64,000 nt of DNA from positions 1,674,001 to 1,738,000 of the forward strand of contig NZ_CP109599.1 of NCBI RefSeq assembly GCF_036231945.1, in the 5' to 3' direction. Origin of the DNA: Streptomyces sp. NBC_01429 (GTDB lineage: Bacteria > Actinomycetota > Actinomycetes > Streptomycetales > Streptomycetaceae). Made by a program: the position numbers and the translations under genes. Positions 41,959-51,332 of the stretch are shown here, one piece after another. How positions within the stretch are numbered: position 1 is the first letter of the stretch; each line of letters begins with the position of its first letter. Under the pieces are notes generated by a model. The model did not search any database and was not told where the DNA came from. It saw only the letters and a list, made by a program, of their open reading frames with translations.

Positions 41959-43419
41959 ATGTCAGAGACCACAGGCCCCTCCCCCGGCGCCCTCGTCTAC
42001 GCGCCCGCGCCCGAGTCACGGGCGGCGGTCCGGCTGAGGTCCGCGTACGGGCTCTTCATCGACGGCGAGTTCACTCAACCCGGCGAACAGACCCTGACCA
42101 GCGTCAACCCCGCCGACGAGCAGGGACTCGCCGAGGTGACCACGGCCACCGGGGCGGATCTGGACCGCGCGGTAGCGGCGGCCCGGCGCGCCTTCGACGG
42201 TGTGTGGTCCCGTACCACGCCCTCGGAGCGGGGCAAGTACCTCTACCGGATCAGCCGGATCATCCAGGACCGCGCCCGCGAACTGGCCGTCCTGGAGTCC
42301 CTCGACAACGGCAAGCCCATCAAGGAGACCCGGGACGTCGACATCCCGCTGGCCGCCGCCCACTTCTTCTACTACGCGGGCTGGGCCGACAAACTGCCCT
42401 TCGCCGTGGCGGGCTCCCCCGCTCCCCGGCCGCTCGGCGTGGCCGCCCAGGTCATCCCGTGGAACTTCCCGCTGCTGATGCTGGCCTGGAAGATAGCCCC
42501 GGCCCTCGCGGCCGGGAACACGGTGGTCCTCAAGCCGGCCGAGACCACCCCGCTCACCGCCCTGGTCTTCGCGGAGATCTGCCAGGAGGCCGAACTGCCG
42601 CCGGGCGTCGTCAACATCGTCACCGGCGCGGGCCCCACCGGTCGCGCCCTGGTCGCCCACCCCGGTGTGGACAAGGTGGCCTTCACCGGCTCCACCGGCG
42701 TCGGCCGGGAGATCGCCCGTACGGTGGCGGGCACCGCCAAGCGCGTCACCCTCGAACTCGGCGGCAAGGGCGCCAACATCGTCTACGCGGACGCGGCGCT
42801 CGACCAGGCGGTGGAAGGCATCGTCACCGGGATCTTCTTCAACCAGGGACATGTGTGCTGCGCCGGTTCCCGGCTGCTGGTCCAGGAGTCCGTCGCCGAG
42901 GAGGTCGTCCACCGGCTCAAGGAGCGGGTGGCCCGGCTGCGGCTCGGCGATCCGCTGGACAAGAACACCGACATCGGCGCCATCAACTCCGCCGCCCAGC
43001 TGGCCCGGATCCAGGAGCTCGCCAGGGCCGGACGCGACGAGGGCGGCGAGGAGTGGTCACCGGCCTGTGAACTCCCTTCGCGCGGCTACTGGTTCGCGCC
43101 GACGGTCTTCACCGGCGTCACCCAGGCACACCGGATCGCCCGCGAGGAGATCTTCGGCCCGGTGCTCTCCGTACTGACGTTCCGCACCCCCGAGGAGGCG
43201 GTCGAGAAGGCGAACAACACCCCGTACGGGCTGTCCGCCGGTATCTGGACGGAGAAGGGCAGCCGGATGCTGTGGACCGCGAACCGGCTGCGCGCCGGGG
43301 TGATCTGGTCCAACACCTTCAACAAATTCGATCCCGCCAGCCCCTTCGGCGGCTACCGCGAGTCCGGTTACGGGCGCGAAGGCGGACGGCACGGACTGGA
43401 GGCTTACCTCAATGGCTGA
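41959..43419 (+). CDS. NAD(P)-dependent aldehyde dehydrogenase
   Basis: 486 residues. All hallmarks are present: oxyanion asparagine in VIPWNFPLLMLAWKIAPALAAGNTVVLKPAE, NAD loop FTGSTGVGREI, general-base glutamate in TLELGGKGANIVYADA and nucleophilic cysteine in GIFFNQGHVCCAGSRLLVQ (about residue 298). EEIFGPVLSVLTF and NTFNKFDPASPFGGYRESGYGREGG close the fold. It probably oxidises the aldehyde released by DeoC (acetaldehyde if the substrate is deoxyribose-phosphate) to the acid. Its 3' end overlaps the next gene by eight bases. Confidence 0.92.
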   Translation: MSETTGPSPGALVYAPAPESRAAVRLRSAYGLFIDGEFTQPGEQTLTSVNPADEQGLAEVTTATGADLDRAVAAARRAFDGVWSRTTPSERGKYLYRISRIIQDRARELAVLESLDNGKPIKETRDVDIPLAAAHFFYYAGWADKLPFAVAGSPAPRPLGVAAQVIPWNFPLLMLAWKIAPALAAGNTVVLKPAETTPLTALVFAEICQEAELPPGVVNIVTGAGPTGRALVAHPGVDKVAFTGSTGVGREIARTVAGTAKRVTLELGGKGANIVYADAALDQAVEGIVTGIFFNQGHVCCAGSRLLVQESVAEEVVHRLKERVARLRLGDPLDKNTDIGAINSAAQLARIQELARAGRDEGGEEWSPACELPSRGYWFAPTVFTGVTQAHRIAREEIFGPVLSVLTFRTPEEAVEKANNTPYGLSAGIWTEKGSRMLWTANRLRAGVIWSNTFNKFDPASPFGGYRESGYGREGGRHGLEAYLNG

Positions 43420-44374
43420 ACCGGCCACCACCCCCGACCGAGCGCCCGCGCTCCCTCCCGTACCCGATCACCTACCCGCTCCCGCCCCCGCTTCCTCTCC
43501 TGTTACCGCTCCCGCTCCCGCGCGGCTGCCGGTGCACAAGACGTACAAGCTCTACGTGGGAGGCGCCTTCCCGCGTTCCGAGTCGGGCAGGAGCATCCCC
43601 GTGACCTCAGCCGACGGCGCCCACCTGGCCCACGCCGCGCTGGCCTCCCGCAAGGACGCCAGGGACGCGGTGGTCGCGGCCCGCGCGGCGTTCGGACCGT
43701 GGGCCGGCCGTACCGCGTACAACCGGGGCCAGATCCTCTACCGCATCGCCGAGATGATGGAGGGCCGCCGTGACCACTTCGTCCGGGCGACCGTGGACGC
43801 GCGGGGCATCGCGCGGTCCCGGGCGGAGGAGGTCGTCTCGGCCGCCATCGACCGCTGGATCTACTACGCGGGCTGGACCGACAAGATCGCGCAGGTGCTG
43901 GGCACCGGGAACCCGGTCTCGGGACCGTACGACAACAACTCGGCCCCCGAACCCACCGGCGTCGTCGCCGTCCTCGCCCCGGGCGACGCGCCCCTGCTCG
44001 GCCTGGTCGCGGTCCTCGCCCCGGTGATCGCCGCCGGCAACACCGCGGTCGTGGTAGCGAGCGAACGCGCCCCCCTGCCCGCCGTCGTCCTCGCCGAGGC
44101 ACTCGCCACCTCCGACCTGCCCGGCGGAGTCGTCAACATCCTCACCGGCCGCACGGCGGACCTGGCACCGGCTCTCGCCGCACACGCCGATGTCAACGCC
44201 ATCGACCTGGCCGGGGCGGGCGACCTCGCGACGGAACTGGAAACGGCGGCGGCGGCCACCCTCACCCGCGTCCTGCGCCCGGAACCCCGCCCGGACTGGG
44301 AGAGCCTGCCGGGCCTCACCCGGATCACGCCGTTCCTGGAGACGAAAACGGTCTGGCAGGCCGCCGGGCGCTGA
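43412..44374 (+). CDS. Aldehyde-dehydrogenase-like protein lacking catalytic residues
   Basis: 320 residues. After an Ala/Pro-rich N-terminal tail (~40 residues) it follows the aldehyde-dehydrogenase fold: KTYKLYVGGAFPRSESGRSIPV, RDAVVAARAAFGPWAGRTAYNRGQILYRIAEMMEGR and WIYYAGWTDKIAQVLG. The oxyanion motif PWNFP is replaced by APGDAP. The protein ends soon after the NAD-binding region, so the ELGG glutamate and the catalytic cysteine domain are absent. No trace of the missing C-terminal half follows, and the frame is clean, so it looks like a maintained pseudoenzyme rather than a recent truncation. It overlaps the active enzyme's gene and may be its partner subunit. Confidence 0.8.
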   Translation: MAEPATTPDRAPALPPVPDHLPAPAPASSPVTAPAPARLPVHKTYKLYVGGAFPRSESGRSIPVTSADGAHLAHAALASRKDARDAVVAARAAFGPWAGRTAYNRGQILYRIAEMMEGRRDHFVRATVDARGIARSRAEEVVSAAIDRWIYYAGWTDKIAQVLGTGNPVSGPYDNNSAPEPTGVVAVLAPGDAPLLGLVAVLAPVIAAGNTAVVVASERAPLPAVVLAEALATSDLPGGVVNILTGRTADLAPALAAHADVNAIDLAGAGDLATELETAAAATLTRVLRPEPRPDWESLPGLTRITPFLETKTVWQAAGR

Positions 44375-44418
44375 CGTGTGGACAGGAGGGGGGACGGCAC
44401 ACGGCACGTGCCGTACGT

Positions 44419-44450
44419 CTGAGGGGTACGGCACGTGTCGTACCCCTCAG
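44419..44450. terminator. Bidirectional hairpin closing the sugar operon
   Basis: CTGAGGGGTACG (44419-44430) and CGTACCCCTCAG (44439-44450) form a perfect 12-bp stem with an 8-base loop. A second palindrome ACGGCACGTGCCGT lies at 44401-44414. The hairpin contains the stop codon of the convergent hxlR remnant. Confidence 0.65.
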
Positions 44451-44800
44451 GCGGCCGGCGCCCGCACGCGTACCGCATCGGCCTCCGCCTCCGCCTCGGC
44501 CCTGGCCTTGCCGTCGTCGTACTCGACGCGCGCCCGGCCGATGTCGTCCAGATGGCGCTCCGCCCAGCCGGAGAGCAGCAGCAGCGAGTCGTACAGCTCA
44601 CGCGCCATGGGGGTCGCGGTGTACTCCACCTTCGGCGGCACGGTCGGATAGACGGTGCGCGTCAGGAGGCCGTCCCGTTCGAGATTGCGGAGGGTCAGCG
44701 TCAGCATGCGCCGGCTGATGCCCTTCACCTGGCGCTCCAGCTCCGTGAAGCGCGCCGGGCCCTGCGTGGTGACGAGCAGGATGCCGATGCCCGCCTTCGC
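44447..44800 (-). pseudogene. HxlR-family regulator, 5'-truncated
   Basis: The open frame (to 44881) reads as an HxlR winged helix only from about GILLVTTQGPARFTELERQVKGISRRMLTLTLRNLERDGLLTRTVYPTVPPKVEYTATPMARELYDSL onward. The expected start with the CPVRDVL...GDKW helices is missing. Upstream codons instead run antisense through the MFS gene. So the 5' ~30-35 codons and the promoter are gone, lost together with the 5' end of the divergent transporter. The C-terminal tail is intact and charged. It could yield a chimeric 144-residue protein, but the first recognition helices are lost. Confidence 0.75.
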
Positions 44801-46119
44801 CGGACTGCTGCTGCTCTCGGGGCGTCTCGGTGACCTCATCGGCAGCAAGAAGGTGTTCCTGAGCGGACTGATCACCTTCACCGTCGCCTCCCCTGCTGTG
44901 CGGCGTCGTCACCAGCCAGGAGTTGCTGATCGCCGGACGCTTCCTCCAGGGTGTGGGCGCGGCCCTCGCCTCCGCGGTGGTGCTCGGCATGATCGTCGGC
45001 CTCTACCCGGAGCCCGCGGGCCAGGCCAAGGCCATGGGCATCTACAGCTTCGTCTCGGCGGGCGGTGCCTCCCTCGGCCTGATCGCGGGCGGTGTCATCA
45101 CCGACACGCTGGGCTGGCACCGGGTGTTCCTGATCAACCTGCCGATCGGTGTGCTCGCCCTGATCGCCGGGGTGCGGATGCTGGGCGCCCAGTCCGGGCT
45201 CGGGCTGCGCGCCGGCGCCGACGCGATCGGCGCGGTGCTGGTCACCGCGGGCCTCTCGCTCGGTGTGTTCACCATCTCGCGGGTACCCGAGGAGAAGTTC
45301 GGCGCGGCCGAGCTGAGCACGTACGGCGCCGTCTCGGTGCTGCTGCTCGCCGGGTTCGTGCTGCGCCAGGCCAAGGCCGCCCGCCCGCTGCTCGCACTGC
45401 GCATCTTCCGGAGCCGGGAGATCAGCGGCGCCAACATCGCGGTGGTCCTCGTCTTCGCCGCGGGCTTCGGCTTCCAGTTCCTCAACGCCCTCTACCTTCA
45501 GCGGGTGCTCGGCTTCGACTCGATGCGGACCGGTCTCGCCTTCCTGCCCGCACCGGTGGTCATCGGCACGATGTCGCTGTTCTTCACGGCGAAGCTCACC
45601 GGCCGCCACGGCACCCGCCGGGTGCTGCTGACCGGTCTGCTGTTCCTCGGCGCCGGGCTTCTGCTGCTGAGCAGGGCGCCCGCGGACGGCGACTACTGGG
45701 TGCATGTCGCGCCGGCCCTCGTCGTCCAGGGCTTCGGCATGGGCCTGACGGTCCCGTCGGTCATCATGCGGGCCATGTCGGCCGCGCGGCCCTCGGACGC
45801 GGGGCTCGCCTCGGGGCTCAACAACACGGCGCAACAGGCCGGTGCGGCGGTCGGTCTCGCGGTCCTCGCGACGGTCGCCACCACGCGCGGCAACTCGTTG
45901 CTCTCCTCGGGCACCGAGCAGGCGCAGGCGCTGCGCGACGGATACAGCCTGGCGTTCCTGTGCGCCGCGGCCTTCGTCCTCCTCGCCTGGGCCGTCACCT
46001 TCCTCGTACTGCGAGACGCCCCGGCGCAGGGTACGGACGCGGGCCAGGCCGCCCCGGCCCCGCACCGGGACGAGCCGGCGGCGGCGCCCGGCCCGTACTC
46101 CCGCCTCCACCGCGGCTAG
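44795..46119 (+). pseudogene. MFS drug-efflux transporter (DHA2-like), 5'-truncated and frameshifted
   Basis: Homology begins inside membrane segment 2 (FAGLLLLSGRLGDLIGSKKVFLSGLITFTVAS); segment 1 and the start codon are missing. At 44890-44893 a run of four C shifts the frame. With three Cs the reading would continue VASLLCGVVTSQELLIAGRFLQGVGAALASAVVLG. The remaining ~400 codons (LIAGRFLQGVGAAL ... VMRAMSAARPSDAGLASGLNNTAQQAGAAVGLAVLATVA) are undamaged to the TAG at 46119. The expected intact protein is ~480-490 residues and is typically paired divergently with an HxlR or TetR regulator, as here. The single-base change could be a sequencing error, but the missing 5' end could not. Confidence 0.78.
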
Positions 46120-47345
46120 CCGCGCACCTGGATCAGCGCGTGCGTGCCACTCGTGCGCCACGCGGCACCGGAGCGCTCAAGAGCGTCCAGGGCGCCCTGG
46201 CCCAGGCCGACGATGACGTCGGACTTCAGTGTGCGCAGGGCCGCGACGGCTCCTGGGAAGTACGCGGTACGGGTGGCGAAGGACTCCGTGGCGTTCCACA
46301 GCCGGTCCCCCACCAGGCGACGGTAGTTGAGGTCGCCCTTCAGGAGGGTGAGCGTGGCGCTCGCGAACTCGCCGCGAAGGTCCTCGGGCATCTCCTCGTA
46401 CGGCAAAGGCGCGCAGAAGAACGGGTGGGTACGGACCTCCAGGCTTCCAGCCGCCATGGCCTTCCACAGCCTGCCGCCGATCCGGCCCGCTTCGCCGGGC
46501 GCCTCGATCAGGCGCCGCAGGCAGTCGACCACGTCCGCCGTCATCGCGTCGGAGACGTAGTACGGGTAGGGCTTGACGTGAAGCACGACCCGTTCGGCGT
46601 GCCGGTGTTCGAGGAGGTGGTCGACGAGGATCAGATCCGGGATGAGCTCGCGTCCCGCGTTGTCCGCCACCACGGCGACGGTGGAGGACGCTCCGGCGGG
46701 CAGGAGCTGCCACAGCAAGGCGCTGTCGTCGGCGACCAGCGTGGAGACGGCGGCGTCACCGACCGCCGGCTCCCCGGCCGAGACGCGGAAGCCGAGGTCA
46801 GCGCGGTTGCCCCAGAGCGAGGCGTGGAGCAGGGCCGTGGCCCGCTCCTCGGCCGGTGCGTCCGCGAGCGCGTCGAGGGCCCGCAGTTCCTCTTCCACCG
46901 CGTCGCCGCGCAATTCGGCCCGCTTGAACGGCGCGAACGGATCAACTCCCCGCCAGGGGCCGGTGCCGAAGTACCCGACCGCGCCGAGGAGCCTGCGGTA
47001 GAAGTAGCTCTCCGCCCACAGGAAGGGCGCGTCGTACCAGGATCGCCCGAAGTATCCGCGTCCCGAGTCCGCCCAGTACGCGTGATCACCGTCCTCGGGG
47101 CCGAGCGGCTCGACGACGCCGTGGGTGATCTCCTCCAGCAGGGCGTCGAGGGCCTCGTGCTGCCGGCGGCCGTACGGGAAGGCGGCTCGTACCTGCTGGA
47201 TGAGGGCAGGGTGGCGGTGGGCAAGAACGCCCCGGGCGAACGAGCCGGGCTCGTCGCCCATGACCACCGGCGGGCTCGCCGCACCGACCGGCCCGGAGCC
47301 GGCTCTGTCCCCTTCGTCCACGGCGTGGGGGGCTCTGTCTTCCAT
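46116..47345 (-). CDS. DUF89 damage-control phosphatase (ARMT1-like) family protein
   Basis: 409 residues. The DUF89 core is visible: VAVVADNAGRELIPDLILVDHLLEHRHAERVVLHVKPYPYYVSD supplies the metal-binding Asp-Asn and nearby residues, and LTLLKGDLNYRRLVGDRLWNAT gives the conserved GDLNYR near residue 350. Members dephosphorylate side-product or damaged sugar phosphates in a metal-dependent way. The first ~28 residues look unconserved; an ATG at 47261 (MGDEPGSFARGVL) may be the true start. It overlaps the MFS pseudogene stop by four bases on the opposite strand. It is the only intact gene between two scarred loci. Confidence 0.8.
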   Translation of the reverse strand: MEDRAPHAVDEGDRAGSGPVGAASPPVVMGDEPGSFARGVLAHRHPALIQQVRAAFPYGRRQHEALDALLEEITHGVVEPLGPEDGDHAYWADSGRGYFGRSWYDAPFLWAESYFYRRLLGAVGYFGTGPWRGVDPFAPFKRAELRGDAVEEELRALDALADAPAEERATALLHASLWGNRADLGFRVSAGEPAVGDAAVSTLVADDSALLWQLLPAGASSTVAVVADNAGRELIPDLILVDHLLEHRHAERVVLHVKPYPYYVSDAMTADVVDCLRRLIEAPGEAGRIGGRLWKAMAAGSLEVRTHPFFCAPLPYEEMPEDLRGEFASATLTLLKGDLNYRRLVGDRLWNATESFATRTAYFPGAVAALRTLKSDVIVGLGQGALDALERSGAAWRTSGTHALIQVRG

Positions 47346-47573
47346 GGCGTCCAGCCCTTTCGTACATCGCCAGCCGGAGCGTCAGGCTCCTGATCACTGG
47401 TTTCCTCCAGGTCTCCCACATCGGCTCGCCGGTCGGCAACCGGGATCCGGAGCGGCTACGGGCCCCGGACGGTCCGGGAGCCGGCGGAACCCGTCGCCGC
47501 CCATCCGGTCTCGCCGGGGGACCGCGTCGACCTCGGCCTGACACACCCGGTTCCGCGGGCTCTCGACTCCGAC

Positions 47574-47745
47574 GTGGAACTTCGCAAGCCGATCCTGTCA
47601 GTTGTCACGGCACTGGGAGCGCTCCTGCTTGCCCTCAAGGCGACCGGTGTGTCCAGCGGTCTGGCGTGGGCGGGCTTCGGGCTTGTCATCGTCGTCACTG
47701 TCAGCTCGGTGTTGATCGGTGAGCCCGTCAACGGGTCGGTGACGG
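47574..47745 (+). pseudogene. Fragment of a small hydrophobic protein gene
   Basis: From a GTG at 47574 the frame reads VELRKPILSVVTALGALLLALKATGVSSGLAWAGFGLVIVVTVSSVLIGEPVNG, with two clear membrane segments. After about codon 57 the same frame is simply antisense to the LuxR remnant, up to a stop at 47888. It looks like the 5' part of a gene for a small membrane protein joined at 3' to another gene. No function recognised; it could be chance. Confidence 0.35.
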
Positions 47746-48187
47746 TGTACCGCGCGATGGACAGCGACTTCACGACCTCCGGGTTGGTCATCCCGTCGCC
47801 GATGAGCGCGGTGACCTCGCGCTCCCGGGATGTCAGCCCGTACGCCCTCGCCAGCAGGGGGAAGATGTCGGTCGAGCTGCCGGGCTGAGCGCTGAAAGCG
47901 ACCGCGCCGGAGCCCAGAGCGGCGGAGTCGGCGAAAAGGCTCGCGCTCAGCACCAGCCACGTCCCGTCGGAGACGCGAACCGTCAACCGCGCGGGTTTAC
48001 CGGCGAGCGCACCGGACCGGCCATGGTCTCCGACCCGTGCCGCGAGGGCATGGACGAACCCGGGAAGAACGCCACCGCCCGGTGCCACCACGGGCAACCG
48101 CTCCAGCCATCGAACAGCACCCGGCGTGATGGCCAGAACGGAATGAGCCCGGTCGAGGATGATCGTGCCGGTCGCATCGTCCACCAC
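47740..48187 (-). pseudogene. LuxR-family regulator fragment
   Basis: The visible part is DATGTIILDRAHSVLAITPGAVRWLERLPVV, then ARLTVRVSDGTWLVLSASLF and the start of a LuxR helix-turn-helix: LARAYGLTSREREVTALIGDGMTNPEVVKSLSIARYTV. The second half of that domain (normally QDHLK...TGVRSR...) is absent; after YTV the frame runs into unrelated sequence to a stop at 47456. The 5' end is also abrupt, with an in-frame TAG just before the first possible start at 48187. Both ends are therefore truncated, next to the mobile element. Confidence 0.65.
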
Positions 48188-48300
48188 CTAAAACCGCAGC
48201 TCAGGCATGGTGTCGCGACTTAGCCGAAGGACCGTCAGGCACCCGGAAGGTCAAACGAGCGTCACGGACTACGAGTGACGGCCCCGTCAAAACCACCATC

Positions 48301-49707
<1,407 letters not shown>

Positions 49708-49708
<1 letters not shown>

Positions 49709-49932
49709 TGACCACACCACCCACCGCCGACCTTCACCCGGCGATGAGCCCGGCGCAGGAACTGCTGACAGTGCCCCAGGTCATGGCCTGCCTCCAGCTC
49801 GGCCGCTCCGCCGTCTACGACCTGCTCCGTACCGGCCAGCTCGCCTCGATCACCCTCGGCCGCGCCCGCCGCATCCCGACCCACGCCCTCACCGACTTCA
49901 TCCGCACCCGCCTCGAACAGGACGCCGCCTGA
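49708..49932 (+). CDS. xis: Excisionase / helix-turn-helix DNA-binding protein
   Basis: 74 residues. MerR-like excisionase fold: LLTVPQVMACLQLGRSAVYDLLRTGQLASITLGRARRIPTHALTDFIRTRLEQ, matching the winged-helix Xis proteins of actinobacterial integrative elements. Its ATG overlaps the rep stop (TGATG), and its stop overlaps the int start (TGATG), giving the compact rep-xis-int order of pSAM2-type elements. Xis directs the integrase towards excision. Confidence 0.85.
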
Positions 49933-51239
49933 TGACCACGCCCCGCGACACCCCCGCCTCCCGCCGCGTACGCGCCAACGGAGACGGCACCGTCTACCAG
50001 CGCAAGGACCACCGCTGGGAAGCTGCCGGATACGTCCTCGCCCCCGGCAACACCCGCAGGCGCGTCCGCGTCTACGGCACCACCCGCAAGGAAGCCCTGG
50101 CCAAGCTCACCGAGAAGATCGCCAACAGTAACCGCGGCCTTCCCATTCCGTCCGCGCAGGGCAGCGTGGCCGCGTACCTGACGTACTGGCTGGACAACGT
50201 CGCCGTCCACCAGCTCCGCGAGAACACCCACACTCGCTACACCGCCGTCGCCCGGCTCTACCTCATCCCCGGCCTCGGACGGAAGAAGCTCGCCAAGCTC
50301 ACCGCCAAGGACGTCCGCACCTGGCTCAACCAGCTCCGCACCACCTGCCAGTGCTGCACCCGCGGCCTCGACACCGACCGCGATGAGCCCCTCTGCTGCG
50401 CCGCCGGAAAATGCTGCGCAAGGCGGCTCTCACCGCTGACCCTGGCCTACGTGCACTCCGTCCTCAAGTCCGCCCTGGAGCACGCGGTACGCGAGGAGGA
50501 AATCCCACGCAACGTCGCCCGCAACGTCCGCATCGGAACACCCCGCCCCCGCCGCTTCGAACCCCTCACCGCCGACGAAGCCCGCCAGCTCCTCACCGCC
50601 GCCCAGGGCCACCGGCTGCACGCTCTGTTCGAACTCGCTCTGCACACCGGCCTCCGCAAAGGCGAACTCCTCGGACTGCGCTGGGAAGACCTCGACCTCG
50701 CCGGCGGAACCGCCAGCATCCGACGCACCCTCCAGCGCACCAACTCCGGCGGCCTGACCGCCCTCCCGACCAAGACCAAGAGTTCCGAACGGCGCATCGC
50801 CCTGCCGACACCATGCCTGCGCTCCCTCGAACAGCATCGCAACCGGCAACTCCAGGAACGCGAAGCGGCGGGGACGGGCTGGAAGGACAGCGGCTACGTT
50901 TTTACCCGTCTCGATGGCGCCCCGATCGAAGGATCCACCCTCACCCGGCACTTCAACACCTTGCTCCGTCGGGCCAGGCTCCGCCGCATCCGGTTCCACG
51001 ACCTCCGCCAATCGACCGCGACCCTCCTCCTGGAACAAGGAGTGGAACTCGTTCTGATCAAGGAGCTGTTGGGGCACGCCCACATCGGCGTCACCGCCAC
51101 CGTCTACGCCCACGTCCGGCTCCGCCTCCAACGCGACGCCATCGACCTCCTCGGACACGCCCTCCGCAACCCCGCCGAGATCACCGGCAAGCCCGACGAC
51201 GGCGACGAACCACCCCTCGTCGGAGCCGCCGTCCGCTGA
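49932..51239 (+). CDS. int: Tyrosine-type site-specific integrase
   Basis: 435 residues. An N-terminal arm-binding region (GDGTVYQRKDHRWEAAGYVLAPGNTRRRVRVYG) and SAM-like core-binding domain are followed by the catalytic domain. It shows arginine I in ALHTGLRKGELLGLRWEDLDL, the H-x-x-R box FHDLRQSTATLLLEQG, a conserved LGHAHIGVTATVYAHV with histidine and the nucleophilic tyrosine. Box II has HDLRQ where HDLRH is more usual. A cysteine-rich insertion (CQCCTRG...CCAAGKCCARR, about residues 140-160) is shared by many actinobacterial integrases. Length is normal and the gene appears intact. An att site or tRNA is not visible downstream. Confidence 0.92.
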   Translation: MTTPRDTPASRRVRANGDGTVYQRKDHRWEAAGYVLAPGNTRRRVRVYGTTRKEALAKLTEKIANSNRGLPIPSAQGSVAAYLTYWLDNVAVHQLRENTHTRYTAVARLYLIPGLGRKKLAKLTAKDVRTWLNQLRTTCQCCTRGLDTDRDEPLCCAAGKCCARRLSPLTLAYVHSVLKSALEHAVREEEIPRNVARNVRIGTPRPRRFEPLTADEARQLLTAAQGHRLHALFELALHTGLRKGELLGLRWEDLDLAGGTASIRRTLQRTNSGGLTALPTKTKSSERRIALPTPCLRSLEQHRNRQLQEREAAGTGWKDSGYVFTRLDGAPIEGSTLTRHFNTLLRRARLRRIRFHDLRQSTATLLLEQGVELVLIKELLGHAHIGVTATVYAHVRLRLQRDAIDLLGHALRNPAEITGKPDDGDEPPLVGAAVR

Positions 51240-51272
51240 CGTTGCCGTCAACTACTGCCGTCACCCCGCCCA

Positions 51273-51305
51273 GACGCCCCGCCAGATGCCATCTGGCGGG
51301 GCGTC
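51273..51305. terminator. Strong bidirectional terminator between int and barstar genes
   Basis: GACGCCCCGCCAGAT (51273-51287) and ATCTGGCGGGGCGTC (51291-51305) form a perfect 15-bp stem around a 3-base loop, followed on the plus strand by ATATTTG. It separates the convergent integrase and immunity genes and may mark the border of the integrated element. Confidence 0.75.
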
Positions 51306-51332
51306 ATATTTGCTCGCGCACGCGCCCCAAAG

